A stretch of 64,000 nucleotides of DNA. Origin: Diaporthe sp. PMI_573 (lineage: Eukaryota > Ascomycota > Sordariomycetes > Diaporthales > Diaporthaceae). This document shows, in pieces, positions 22,442 through 34,324 of this stretch (positions are counted from its first letter, which is position 1; every line of letters begins with the position of its first letter). The stretch is from contig JAJTUP010000003.1 in assembly GCA_021399435.1 (NCBI GenBank), positions 2,480,001-2,544,000 of the forward strand, given 5' to 3'. The position numbers and the translations under genes were made by a program. A model generated the notes under the pieces. The model was not told the origin of the DNA and did not search any database. It saw only the letters and a list, made by a program, of their open reading frames with translations.

Positions 22442-23215
22442 TTATTCGACAAGCATTGTCTTCATTTCGGCTTCTCCCCCGGGAAGCAACCCGGGGAACA
22501 TTGAGGTCGTCAGCTCGGGGATCGAATCGCGCAGGCCGCCAATGCTCGGGGAGAAGCAGGGCTCACGGCCCTTGCTTGTCCAGAGGGTGTATCCAAAAAG
22601 TCTTGTCCTGCGGTGTGGACTCTCCCGGCGAAAGAATGAGACCGCGCTCATGGGACAAATACGGAAATCCTGGGAATGCCGACGGGGGACAGACTGAGGG
22701 TATCCGTAGACAACCTTGATCGTCACAGCTTCTCCTTCTGGAGAGCAAGGCTCATCCCACTCGATTTCCTCAACAGGCATTTCTTGATCAAGGCAATCAG
22801 ATGCGCAAAACACCCTGCCCCGTGTTCGTGAGAGGTGTGCCCTTGGCAAATTCTGGTGTTGATGAGATGATCGTAATGTGAAAGCCGTATCTAGGCCGTC
22901 CTCGTCATCCGGAAAGCGCACGGGGCTAACACTGTTGCTCGCCAACACTCGATCGCCTCAGGAGCGGTTTTGCATTTTACAAATTGGTGGGTTACCATGG
23001 CCAAGTGTTTCTGACGGGGGAAAAGACCGTTGTAGTAAATAATCAGCATGAGCGCATGAGAGACATCGTCCGGCGGTACCTGCGATAGCACGAATTCAGT
23101 CAATCATTGGACAATACGCATTATCGCACGAGCAAACCTCGGAATGACGAAACCCGTGTTGAACAAGAAAGATAGCAGAAGCTCATCCCGTTTTCTTCCA
23201 GGCGCAACACTTGGC
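22442..23215 (-). pseudogene. Unrecognised gene or gene relic
   Basis: Three minus-strand stretches look protein-coding but lie in different frames. Near 23195-23140 a stretch reads RDELLLSFLFNTGFVIPR. At 23091-22891, after a plausible TATCGCAG acceptor, comes a stretch with VPPDDVSHALMLIIYYNGLF. At 22948-22442 is an open frame of 168 codons with FPDDEDGLDTAF near its start. The first two could be joined by a short intron; the third needs a frame change near 22910. No family is recognised. It may be a real multi-exon gene of unknown function, a decayed one, or partly chance. Confidence 0.28.
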
Positions 23216-26186
23216 GCCACGGTTTACCAAGCACGGGAGTGGTGGTTTCAGCGACATAGTGACCGACTGGAAGTTTGATGTGGAAATTCGAATTCTCATT
23301 ACGATGGCTGCTCAGCCACGGTCTATCGACTGGGCATTCCCAAACAGGCGGCCTGCCAGGTCACGTTGAGCTGCACCTGTGACATTAGGGCATGTGCACG
23401 GTTTACTGGATGATACCGCGAGTGCCACAATCGAGGTGACTTTGGGCGGTTGACCGCCAGGGGCGGCGAAGATGAGAGACCCACAGCACACAGGCGCACT
23501 TGCTGCCCGAAGCTGAGGCTAACACGAATATGAGGAGCGGACACGGCGATCAACCAAGGGCTCCTAGATAGTACCAGAAAACCCCCGATAGTACCAATCT
23601 TAGCAGGTAGAGCACCCCTCGCACATCAACCACGGAGAGTCCGGAAATGGCGACCGAAGTCCCACATCACGACAATCACCCCGTGGCCGAATGGGGATGT
23701 TGACATAGGTCGGATCGACTCCCGACCAATTGGGGGCGCCACGAGGCGAGGGTTGTGAACCTGTTACACTGGCGAGCCGGGCTAGAAGGACTGGTGTTGT
23801 AATCCGTACGCGGTATAACGTGGGCTTGATCTATATCGCCAACACAAACGTACCCGCAAGCATCGCCAATGTGCTACTGCACGAAACGAGTCAGATCGGG
23901 TGAGAAGCTTGCGTGGCTCGGCCTGCAGAACGAGCGCTTCTTGGCCTATGTAAAGGGCGAGGTACCCGCTCTCGACGGCTGGGCATTCTTTTTGTGGCAA
24001 TGGGCCAAGCAGGTCAGGGTGTGAGGACAGCGGGAGAGCAGAGGCATGGATGGGTGTGAGGGCTGCCCTCTGCTCTGCTTGCCCAGCTTGCCCTGCGCTA
24101 TTGCCGGGTAGGGGGCTCTGCCAAGAGCAACGACACGTCAAGAATGGACGTCTCACGACGGGGAACGCAGCGATCGTCTATCAAAAGTGGACTCGGGCAG
24201 CGGCCAGCAAAAAACAGCGGCCAGACAGCGCCAGACAGCGCCAGCGGGCTCCGTCAAGTCTGTGAGTTCGGATCCAGTGGCTGGTCCGGTTCGCCAAGGC
24301 CAGAGGTGCCAGGACATGGAGGTCGGGCGTGGTGAGGTCTGCTGGGGTGGGAGGAGGAGGAAGAAGACGAGGGCGGGATTCCGGTTGGTGCTAATCCGCC
24401 GGGAGCAAGGGTGCGGATGGCGGCAGCAGAGGCCTTGACAGCGTTGGTTTCAAAGTCTTGAGACGGCGCCGTCCGCTGCCTCTCCCGGCCTCAGGGGTCT
24501 TGGCCTGCTTCTAATTTTGATCGCTCCCCTCCGTCGATCATCTAGAGCCTCATCAAGCCACATCCCATCTCCGTGGGGGTCCAGATAACAACCCGACTCA
24601 TTCAGGCAGTTCAAACTGCTTCTGGCCACGGTCCAGACCCGAATTTCACGCCCCCATCCACCCCCCATGGCCCGCCAAGTCGCCAAGCGGCCGAGTCGGG
24701 CGAAACAATCTTCAGGGCAGGGTTTTTGGGATGAAGGGCAGAAGTTTCTTTAAGGTTTCGGCAAGCAGGAGAACCGCAGCACTGCACAGCATTGGACTGG
24801 CACTGGTGACTGCGTTCCCGCCTGCACCATCACAAGCTGAGGCTGATGTCACTCATCACTCACTCACTCATGGCCCACTGCTGTGTGCTCTCACCACCGG
24901 CTGGCATTTCCTGGACAGACGCCACCATGCGTGCGTGCAGATCACCCATGTGTGCACCGTCAATATGCCACCATGTGCTAAGAAACATCCGCCGAAACGG
25001 GCTGTGCAGAAGCTATGTCCACGGGCTCACAGCGCCTCTGTGTGGCGTCCCGTGTGGTTCTGACCTCCGTCTGCTCTGTTCTGGTTCTGTTCCTGTACAG
25101 ACTCGGTGGTCTACATTCTACATGCCTGTCCAGCTGACTCCGTTCCCCAGACTATCCACCAGCTCTCCACCGTCGGTCTGTACTGTATGCTTGTATGCTT
25201 GTCTGTCTTTCTGTGGTCCTCGCAGGGTAAATGTTTCTCTCACGCTCTCTCTCACTCTCTGGATCTTTTTGTGGCTCAGGGGCAATGGAAGGACATGGTC
25301 CTGAGGGCTCTCTGGCCGTTCACGTCGCGAAGCATATTAAAATGTGGGTCATGTCTGCTCTCGGCAGTCCCCACCTGCTGGCCGCCAGGTTGAAGATCTG
25401 AAGCTTCCGTCGTTCTTTCTTAGACGCTGGCAGCCCAGTCCGTCCTTGGCGTCGATACTTCACGGACGGTTGTACCCACTTCTTCCAAACTCTTGGCTGC
25501 CATGTCACGAAAAAGAGCCGCTTCGCACACACTGCCGGGGTGTGTGTGTGTGTGCCAGTGTGTGTGCGTTGTACCAGTTGTACTCAGATCGCCACGACGT
25601 GGTACTGGGATGGGGCCAGTCCAAATTCAGAAACAATTTGTTGCACATTCGCAACCGTTTCCCGTGGCTAGGAGGTTCTTGTGTGCCCTCTGGAACACCA
25701 GCTGCTCGGGCATGGCGAAGGGCTTGGCTCATGTGGATCTCCATCTACAATTTGATATCGCTGCTGGCCTGGCGATCCCCGTACGTGAGCTTTGAACAAA
25801 GATACATAACTCTAATGCCTATCCCATGAATCCTCTCCCCGTGTCTGTTGACGATATATATCCCAGGTCTCTCTGATTCATTTCTTCCGTCACAGGCTGG
25901 TCCCACCATTATTGACTTTCACTTTTGTTTCGAACTGTTCAAATTGTTTCCATCGCTCGCTGCGTCTGCATCTGCATACATCTGCATACATCTGCCACTC
26001 CCGGTCCGTCAGCACATACCTCCTCGGTCTATCTCATCCTAGCGGTGAGGTTGTTGGCGTCGACTAGAAAACCCCATCGACAAATCACACGAAAAACCTT
26101 CTCGATAACCGTATATGTTCCCCGCCGAATAAACACCCGATAGCGAGGCTTACAACATCTGAGCAATCCCGCTGCTCGACAACAAA
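23216..26186. other. Gene-poor interval with simple repeats, upstream of the TDT transporter
   Basis: No gene is supported. A short tandem duplication (cagacagcgc) lies near 24222-24243. A (GT)n microsatellite lies at about 25540-25554, with a second short run at 25557-25566. The last 700 bases are pyrimidine-rich and contain TATATA-type sequence near 25855, fitting the promoter and long leader of the gene at 26187. Confidence 0.4.
25540..25566. repeat. (GT)n microsatellite
   Basis: About seven and a half GT dinucleotides, then a short interruption (cca) and five more. It is a simple repeat, likely length-polymorphic between strains. Confidence 0.85.
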
Positions 26187-27563
26187 ATGGACGGCGCAAG
26201 GAGATCCTACCCTGAGAGGCCATCCTTCATGGACCCTCAGGCCGCCCCACAAGGACTGTTCGAGCCCAGGCCACTCCCTCGGGCAAACAGCTTCTCCAAC
26301 GACTTCCAAGAGCCTCAGATCGAGAGCAACGACAGCACGCGGGTGTCAACCCCCTCCGGCGAGCGGGACCTCGAAAAGTACGAGGACGAGGACCCGATCA
26401 AGAAGGACGACCACAAGCGACAGACGTACATGGGCTATGACATTTACGACCCCAACAGGCCCAAGCTGGGACTGAAGCAGAGGTTGCACCACTTCACCTG
26501 GGCATGGTGGACTCTCATCATGAGCACCGGTGGACTGTCACTTCTCATCTTTGCACAACCGTATCAGTTCCCTGGCCTGAGACAAATAGGTCTCGTCGTT
26601 TATATCATCACCCTCATCCTCTTTGCTCTCACAGCCAGTGCCCTGGTTGCGCGGTTCTTCCTGTACCCGGGCGATCTCAAGGCATCCATCTGCCACGAGC
26701 GCGAGGGCTTCTTCTTCCCCACATTCTTCCTCTCCATTGCGACACTCATCACAAGCACCTACCGTTACGCCATCCCAGAGAATGATGAAACTCTCAACTG
26801 GGCCGTTCAGGTCGCATTCTGGAGCTACCTAGCCGTGACACTGGTCCTCGCCGTCGGCCAGTACAGCTACGTCTTCCGGACTCACAACCTCGAGGTCAAG
26901 ACCATGATGCCCACCTGGATCCTGCCAATCTTCCCCATCATGCTCTCGGGAACCATCGCCTCGGTCGTCGCCGAGACGCAGCCCGAGTTCATGTCCGTCG
27001 CCATCGTCTACGGTGGCCTCGCATGCCAGGGTCTCGGCATCAGTGTATCGTTCCTCATGTACGCTCACATGGTCGGACGTCTGATGTCATTCGGCCTGCC
27101 TAGCCGTGAGCACAGGGCCGGTCTCTTCATGAACGTGGGCCCTCCAGCTTTCACCTGCCTGGCCTTCATTGGCATGTCAAAAGGCCTGCCCGAGACCTTC
27201 GACTTTGACTCAAACGGCATCATGGACGTCCACTTTGTCCGCCAGATGGCACTCCTCGCTGGTGTTTACCTCTGGGGTCTCAGCCTCTGGTGGTGGGGAG
27301 TCGCCGTCCTCGCCGTCATCCAGAGCAGGCCCAAGTACTTCCATCTTGGATGGTGGGCTAGTGTGTTCCCCAACACTGGCTTCACTCTCGCAACCATCAC
27401 ACTCGGAAACGCCATCAACAGCAAGATCGTGCTCGATTTCGCTGTGTTCATGTCGGTGTGCATTCTGATCACATACTTCTTCGTCCTGTACCACCACATC
27501 CGGGCTGTGATAGTCCAGGATATCATGTACCCAGGCAGAGACGAGGATGTGAACGACCACTGA
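26187..27563 (+). CDS. TDT-family transporter (malic-acid permease / sulfite-efflux type)
   Basis: A single-exon gene of 458 aa encodes a plasma-membrane transporter of the tellurite-resistance/dicarboxylate transporter (TDT, SLAC1-TehA fold) family, which includes Mae1 malate permease and Ssu1 sulfite pump. The first about 90 residues are hydrophilic and contain acidic and Ser-rich stretches (likely cytosolic). The membrane part starts with the family-typical HHFTWAWWTLIMSTGGLSLL, the Trp/Thr/Met/Gly-rich first helix. About ten hydrophobic helices follow, and the tail is short and polar (residues 445-458). The family's conserved F-P-N-T-G-F motif near helix 9 is present (VFPNTGFTLATI). Malate and sulfite carriers cannot be separated by sight; the wording of the first helix is closer to malate-type members. 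There are no neighbours within 4 kb. Confidence 0.9.
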   Translation: MDGARRSYPERPSFMDPQAAPQGLFEPRPLPRANSFSNDFQEPQIESNDSTRVSTPSGERDLEKYEDEDPIKKDDHKRQTYMGYDIYDPNRPKLGLKQRLHHFTWAWWTLIMSTGGLSLLIFAQPYQFPGLRQIGLVVYIITLILFALTASALVARFFLYPGDLKASICHEREGFFFPTFFLSIATLITSTYRYAIPENDETLNWAVQVAFWSYLAVTLVLAVGQYSYVFRTHNLEVKTMMPTWILPIFPIMLSGTIASVVAETQPEFMSVAIVYGGLACQGLGISVSFLMYAHMVGRLMSFGLPSREHRAGLFMNVGPPAFTCLAFIGMSKGLPETFDFDSNGIMDVHFVRQMALLAGVYLWGLSLWWWGVAVLAVIQSRPKYFHLGWWASVFPNTGFTLATITLGNAINSKIVLDFAVFMSVCILITYFFVLYHHIRAVIVQDIMYPGRDEDVNDH

Positions 27564-30500
27564 GGGAAAATTCACATCCATTTGTTCTTTTCTTTTGGCG
27601 TCGTCGATTTCTGCATTCAAAAATTGCTAGCATTGCACTTTTTTCGCCAGGCGTTGTGGCTGGGATTGATTTTCTATGGGAAAAAAAAGGACTCGGGCAA
27701 CTTCATGATTGTCCAATTCAACTCGGACGGAGGAGCAGGCATCACTGGAGACAGTCACAGAATGCTCCATCAGGCACTCATTTCTGGATGTAGAGTTACG
27801 ATATCCCCATAGACTAATTTGATTTTGACTAGAATGCTACGGAAACAGAAAGAAAAAAAAGAAAAAAAAGACCAACTACTGTCACTCGTTTAACTTGTCA
27901 GGCCCAGGAGGCCCTGTTCCCAAAAACCTGTTGTTGCTCTCCTTTGCAAAACTTTCTTTTTCATGATCTTGATCACCATCAAGTTACTCCGAGAGTGAGA
28001 TTGCGGAATGACTATAGCGATGCCCAGAAGGACATTTGTAAACCATTGCGCAAACACAAAATAGTTTCACCTTGTCCTCTGTTGCATTTGTTCTGCTCCG
28101 CCACATTCAATTGCCACCATTCATTCCTGATCCGGTGGTCGTCCTCAGTCCGGTCTCACGGCCAGGTTCCAATGTCGTTACAAGTCTTTGGGTTACCGGA
28201 CTGGCCCGTCTCGGCGTGCTTTTTGCCCAGCCCGCCAAGCCCAGCCGCACACAAAATTCAAGCTCAGATCTCACGGCAGCACATAATTGCCAAGCCATCA
28301 CGGGCGCCAAGTCGTAGCTGCATTAGAGCGGATGCCGAATTTGAACTGGGCCAAGACCCCCTCCTGCAGCTCAGATTTGGTCGAATATCATATGGGACTG
28401 TTGGGAAACAATGCGAACCCTTGTGAGGGCAAACAACAAGGAAAAAATGGCGTGGCTCCGTCGAAAAATTTGGAGCCATCCCACCCGGTTTGTTCCGCGA
28501 GGCCATCACTGAGTTAGCTCACGATTCAGGAAGGCGGAAGAAGCCAGGCCCCATCTATTTGACTTTCCTCGCCACTCCCAAGAGGGCGGAGCCTTAGAGA
28601 GGGCGGGCGCAATTCAGCGAGAACATGACGCGGGTCTAATGTCATTGGAGCCTCGAGCCCAACGACTAGAGCCCGCCAAGGGATGGGCACCATTCTAAAT
28701 GGCACTCGCGCAGAGTCCAAATATTGGAAGGACCCTCTGGACTCTCTGTTATAGCTGTGGAACCCACTGGCCCACTTTCCGGCGATCTGATACGCCTCCC
28801 GCGGTCTGGCGCGGTCCATATTTCGGTCCGCTGGCGATTAATAGACCTTGTTCAGAGTCCATGCACGTAGCTGTCGTGATCCACGCCTTGTACCTGCCCC
28901 TTTACTGAATCGCGGCTCTCCCTTTGGTTGAGCACATCTGCAGATATTGGAAGGGCGCACCATAATTTTTTTTTTTTTTTTTTATTTTTTATCTCGCTGT
29001 GAATTCAAGGGGCAGATCGTGGCGAGATTGACGTGTCAGCGTTAAGGTCTTGGAAGCATACGACTATATCAGTGGTTCGGCTCAGGTCTTGCCACACACC
29101 GAGCTGTGGGTCACGATGGGACCTTACGCGGATTTTCGACCCAGGCGACCTTCGACGGGAATGCGCGGTAAGATTTAATATTACGCATGGGTATCTTAGA
29201 CCAGGCTCATCGAACGAGGTTGGACTGACTTCTCACGTTGTCATGAGATGTGTGCATGGTCCTTGCACTTGAAGACAAATATTCGAGAGGCCGGATACAT
29301 ATACAAAAATAAACCAGTTTCGGAATGTACATGTAGCAGATGCATGATCGGCATTTGGTCCGTCCTTCATCGAATAATGATATGATCAAGTATCCAACAA
29401 GGCAGTTCAAAAGAGAAAATGGCCACCTTACATTAGTAATTTGCAATTAGATGCTGTAGAACTACCAAGAGGCCAGCTAATTTCCCAATATGGCATCATC
29501 GTTGGCCGCGATGAGACATATTCAGGCTTGAGGAAGATGTGAGCCTGCAGGCCATATGTGTAGTAGAGATTCAAACGCTGGGACGGTGGTACCAAATGAC
29601 AACATAGTTAGAACTACGGACCTCAGGCTCGTTCCCTAATGTTTCGAGAAGTGCAGAAATTCAAGTGGAATAGTACTGAGTGTCCATAGCACGAAGAATT
29701 ATCCTTTTTTCCAATATCTCTACTTCTGCTACCATTGTGGACTACTTGAGCACCTGTTTGGGTCTTATAAGTTATTCGTAACTCAAGCACATGTACAAGG
29801 CAAGCCTGCTATCGGGAAATTGACACATTTCAGATTGAACGTGTCAATTAGTGCCTCCGTAAGGTTTGAGTTTGATCCTTAGTCATAGCAAGGCATAGTT
29901 CGGCCCTCGCAGTTTCGTGCCAAGACAGCTGCGAACGCCTCGCAAAAGTTTAACTTTCTTGCACATCCAGTTCGTCGCGAATTTCTCATTTCGCTTGGAC
30001 GATGCTCAACGGTGCCATGATAGGCACTGCCTCACATCAGCCTCGACGATGAGATCCTCACCTCGGACAACTCACACACGGTCCTCCACCTCAGCTGGGA
30101 CGGAGCAACTTTGAAACTACAAAGCTCTTGTCTCTCGTACAGAGGCATCCACAATCATTAGCTAAGTTACCCTGCCTCCGACTTGGCGCTCGGTGTGCAG
30201 ATGATCCCGGATTCTGATCCAGCAACGGCTTGCGAGGTGGCGGTGGGCCACTCATAGGTCAAAACAGCTCCAAGACTTGCTCGAGAGGTGATGCGTCGAT
30301 TGAGGTAGATCTTCACTTCGGCGATCATCAGAATTCCCAGTTGTGGGTTTAAATGCTGCATGACGTGCGCTGAGGCCGAATGTGACGTGCAATGGAGGTG
30401 CTGCTCAGGCGTGCATGGTCTGTGCCCGCTTGATGATAGGACTTGACCGGATGTGGTGAAACAAACCGTGTGATTGGTTCGCTGCATGTGAAAGGAGAAA

Positions 30501-32348
30501 CGTTGAGACTAATTTCTGTGACATTTCCAATGCGTAAAGCTACTCCGAGAATTCTCCGCCACGAAGGAGGCTCACGGATTCTGTTTGTTCTCCCAGATAC
30601 GGCTGCTGGAGTAGGTATCTAATTCCACGAGGCTTGTGGGCGCGTAAGCAGCATTTCCTTTACGTCCAAGGGTACATGGCCCTCTATCAGTATTCAACTG
30701 AATAAAAGCGCATGCGAACCTGGCTTGAGCTGGAGTCAGGCCGAGCAAAACTACGTGACTATTGCTTGACTGTACTCGTATTCGACATCTCACTCGGCTC
30801 AGTGTGAGTGGCGGATTACTGCGCCTGCAAGACCTTCACACGAAATACAGTCCAATACAAATAGTGATTTAAGCCATAGAGTCGGGTGGCTATCTCCGTC
30901 CTTGAACCAAATTTTCTTGTTACCGGGCTGAATAGTGGTTCCTCGGCGATGAGATGGGCCAACACCAGATTGCATCGGCCCAGGTGCCGTCAAGGTGATG
31001 AGCAGTCCTCTCTCTGTAGATTCCAGCAATGAGTTATTGGTAATAGAATGAAGATTGAGCTCAAATGCCCGAGGAAATCAGTGACAGAAAACACCACGGC
31101 TTGGTGAGTTATCATTGCCTGAAACTATGATGGAAAGAAACTCTGAAGTAAGGACATGCCTGAGGAGGCCAATGCAGAAATTTGCTCGTCATCTGACGAA
31201 AACAAAGTATCCTGCTATGAAGGATTCTTGATTGAATTCAATGTTCCTTCGAATCATCCGGGGTTGAATGCATGATTTCCCAATCCAGCCTGAAAAACCG
31301 TTTGTTTGCAAAGCCTCCTCAATACGCCGGCTGAGCCAGAGAAATTTGATCGACAGCTATCACATCACAATTGCCTGCAAGGTAGCTGAATTATCCCGGC
31401 CGTTTGACAGTGCGATCACCTTGTGTTCACCACAAAACCTTGCATCCGCGTAAGTGCTGTATCATTACAATGACCCGCAGCGAGGGCAATTGCCAGGCCT
31501 GGTCTGCCAAATAATTCGCATTGATGCTTCACAACACACACACAATGCCTGCATCGCGTTATGCCCATCACCAAAGACCTAGGTACTGTCACAGCATCAC
31601 TTTGGACCAGTTTCAGCATAGCGTCCAGGTTCATGCTGATGGTATGTGGGTCACATACCAGTAACAAGAGCGAGACAGGCAATCAGATACATCAAACATG
31701 GATCTGTGTGTGCTGCAGCATGACGGGCCGCGTGCCAACCCCATTGAGTGCTTGTTCATCGCTGTCTTGAACGCGCGACAAATAACAGTGAATCTGGACA
31801 TTCGGAGTACACAAAGACTCGGGAGGAAAACATGCGCACACGACTGATTATAGTAGGATGAATCATGCTGCCCATGCCGGGAGGTCCGGTACGCAGGCTA
31901 CCGTCAGACCCACCTTGTGCCGAGGCACCGGGCTTGGCCGAGGCATTTCCGCCTCCGGCTTCGGTGGACACCTCGGGCTGTTCACTACAAGCAAGGGACC
32001 TTTTCGGTAGTCTGTTCCTCGAACAAAACGCACCGCTCCTTGCTTCCCCAACAAGCCGGCCCTTCGCTCTCGACGAATGTCGCGAGATCTCACCACCTGA
32101 GCCCCAAGGCACAGTTTGCTTGACCAAGTTGGACGACGTCATATGTCTCGCATGTCGATGTCGCCCGCCAGGCGCAAACATGTAATCGCGAGACCGCGGC
32201 GGCCCACCGGGCATTACGGGTGAGTCTCGAGATAAAAGAGACACCCGGCCAGCTCTGAAAGCAGCATCATGGAGCCTCAACCTTGTAAACTGATCGTCGA
32301 CGGCATTCTGGTTGCTTAATCCCACAAGGCATTGAATCATCCATAACC
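27564..32348. other. Gene-poor 4.8 kb interval
   Basis: No gene is supported on either strand. Short open frames at 29917-30170, 30167-30487 and 30799-31029 have no domain. A poly-T run of 18 lies at 28966-28983, and A-rich tracts lie near 27850-27870 after the transporter. The final 100 bases are the leader of the gene at 32349. Confidence 0.4.
28966..28990. repeat. Poly-T tract
   Basis: Eighteen consecutive T, one A, then six T. It may be a simple-repeat expansion or the poly-A tail of an old minus-strand retroposed copy; no such copy is recognisable next to it. Confidence 0.7.
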
Positions 32349-34214
32349 ATGAGCTCATCCTGGAAAGTTCCCGAAGACTACCACAGCCGACCGGTCGCCG
32401 TCCTGGGCGGAGGCGTCCTAGGAAGGCGCATAGGTGAGACCATAACTACATGTCCTCCTCGGTGCCAGCATGAGCAAGATCTAACATCGCTTATAGCGAC
32501 ATGCTGGGTAGCAGCGGGCTACGACGTGTGTGTAAGGGACCCGGATGCCTCGCAACGGAAAGCCTGTGAGGAATACGTGAGAGCAAACGCACGCGACTTC
32601 CCAGCAGCCAAGTCCAACCTCAACGGCTTTGGTGAGATATCCACGCAGGCCGAACTTTCCGATGCAGTGCGGGCAGCATGGCTCGTGATCGAGGCCGTCC
32701 CAGAGAAGCTGCAGATCAAGATCGACACCTTCGCGGACCTCGAGGTCCACGCGCCCAAGGACGCCATCCTCGCCAGCAATTCGAGCTCATACAAGAGTTC
32801 TGAGATGCTTGACAGGATCACGGACGAGGCAACGAAGGCCCGGATAATGAACACGCACTACTACATGCCACCGGTCAACAACATCGTCGAGTTGATGACA
32901 TGCGGGTTCACAGATCCCGTCGTCATCGAGTTTCTCCATGACAGGCAAAAGGAGGCAGGGACGACGCCCTATGTGGCCCGCAAGGAGTCTACGGGCTTCA
33001 TCTTCAACCGGCTCTGGGCGGCGGTGAAGCGCGAGATCCTGACGATCTTGGCCGAGGACGTGTCAACACCCCAGGAGATCGATGAGATGTTCAGAACCAT
33101 GTTCAGGACCACCATGGCGCCCTGCAAGATGATGGACGATGTTGGGCTCGACACGGTCGCCTTTATCGAATCGCATTACGTCGCGGAGCGCGGCCTTCCC
33201 TCGGACAAGACCGTCGATTTCGTGCAGAACAAGTACATTGATAAGGGGAAGTTGGGCGCGAAGTGTCAAAAAGGAGGGCTGTACCCCCGCGTCCCGCGCC
33301 TTTTGGTTCTCGACCTCGGACTGGCGGCTACTAAGGTCTCGCCCGCGCCGGGCTTTGTGCTGGAGATGTCAGGCGACGGTAATAACCAGAAGGTCCTCGC
33401 GAAGAGCCAGGCCTACCCGGATGGCATCGACGTCGACAAGTCCTCAGGGCGCATGTTCTGGACGTGTATGGGTTCGCCCGGCCGCCCTGACGGTGAGGTC
33501 TACTCCGCAAACCTCGAGGACGGCTCGGACGCCACGTGCATCGTTCCCAAGGGCGTGGTCAACACCCCCAAGCAGCTCGTTGTCGAGCCGGCATCCAAGA
33601 AGCTGTACTTCTGCGACCGCGAAGGGATGCGCGTACTCCGCTGCAACTATGACGGCAGCGAACTCGAGACAATCATCAAGACCGGGGACTGGGAGGCAGA
33701 AGGCTTCGCGGACCAGACAAAGTGGTGCGTGGGCATCACCGTCTCGCCGAAGCATGGCAAGTTCTACTGGACGCAGAAGGCGGCCTCGAAGTCCGGCAAG
33801 GGTCGTATCTTCTGTGCAAGCATCGACATGCCCGCTGGGGAGACGGCTGAGGGCCGGAGGGACGTCCAACTCCTCCTGGACAATCTGCCTGAGCCAATTG
33901 ACCTTGAAATCGACGAAAGAAGCAGCCTCTTGTATTGGACCGATCGTGGTGAGTTGCCGCTGGGCAACTCCGTCAACCGAGCAACCTTGGATCCCGCGTC
34001 TGGCTTGGTGGTCAAGAACGGCAGTGAGAAGTCGTACGAGGTGCTTGTGAGACACTTGAACGAGGCAATTGGGCTGAAGCTTGATCTGGAAGCTGGCCAC
34101 ATGTACCTTACCGACCTGGGTGGATCTCTGTATAGGTGTAACCTGGACGGGTCTGGAAAGCAGAGGATCTATAGTTCTGATGAGCGAGCACTGGCGGGCA
34201 TAACAATACTGTAG
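32349..34214 (+). CDS. 3-hydroxyacyl-CoA dehydrogenase fused to a YWTD beta-propeller
   Basis: Exons 32349-32433 and 32497-34214 give 600 aa. Residues 15-290 form an NAD-dependent 3-hydroxyacyl-CoA dehydrogenase. The Rossmann motif GGGVLG is at 20-25, the NSSS segment follows, the catalytic-type His149 lies in NTHYYMPP, the Glu is in IVELM, and the C-terminal helical domain ends with a GKLGAKCQKGG motif. Residues about 320-600 then show five or six repeats of the LDL-receptor class B/YWTD type: MFWT, LYFCDREG, FYWTQ, LYWTDRGE and MYLTDLGG, each followed by an N-x-DG-type turn. This fits a six-bladed propeller. No signal peptide or membrane segment is seen, so the propeller is probably intracellular. 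The intron (63 nt, GTGAGA...TAG) lies inside the NAD-binding loop and restores the conserved phrase RRIATCWVAAGYDV. The stop is 110 bp from the convergent deaminase gene. Confidence 0.9.
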   Translation: MSSSWKVPEDYHSRPVAVLGGGVLGRRIGETITTCPPRCQHEQDLTSLIATCWVAAGYDVCVRDPDASQRKACEEYVRANARDFPAAKSNLNGFGEISTQAELSDAVRAAWLVIEAVPEKLQIKIDTFADLEVHAPKDAILASNSSSYKSSEMLDRITDEATKARIMNTHYYMPPVNNIVELMTCGFTDPVVIEFLHDRQKEAGTTPYVARKESTGFIFNRLWAAVKREILTILAEDVSTPQEIDEMFRTMFRTTMAPCKMMDDVGLDTVAFIESHYVAERGLPSDKTVDFVQNKYIDKGKLGAKCQKGGLYPRVPRLLVLDLGLAATKVSPAPGFVLEMSGDGNNQKVLAKSQAYPDGIDVDKSSGRMFWTCMGSPGRPDGEVYSANLEDGSDATCIVPKGVVNTPKQLVVEPASKKLYFCDREGMRVLRCNYDGSELETIIKTGDWEAEGFADQTKWCVGITVSPKHGKFYWTQKAASKSGKGRIFCASIDMPAGETAEGRRDVQLLLDNLPEPIDLEIDERSSLLYWTDRGELPLGNSVNRATLDPASGLVVKNGSEKSYEVLVRHLNEAIGLKLDLEAGHMYLTDLGGSLYRCNLDGSGKQRIYSSDERALAGITIL

Positions 34215-34324
34215 ACGGAATTGCTTTTGGAGGGGATTTGTCATTCAATTTCACCGGACGGCGCCTGGATATAGACTCAATGCCTTCAATGGATAATAGG
34301 GCGTAGTATTGTACTCCGAAGCGT

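Noticed and set aside
23680..23740. tRNA-like stretch with GGCCGAATGG and GGATCGACTCC
   Set aside because: Too short for a complete tRNA, the T-stem does not pair over five positions with a 7-nt loop, and there is no anticodon arm. At best a decayed fragment.
29917..30487. Short frames in the 27.6-32.3 kb interval
   Set aside because: Some phrases look protein-like but change frame and end quickly; no family or splice structure.
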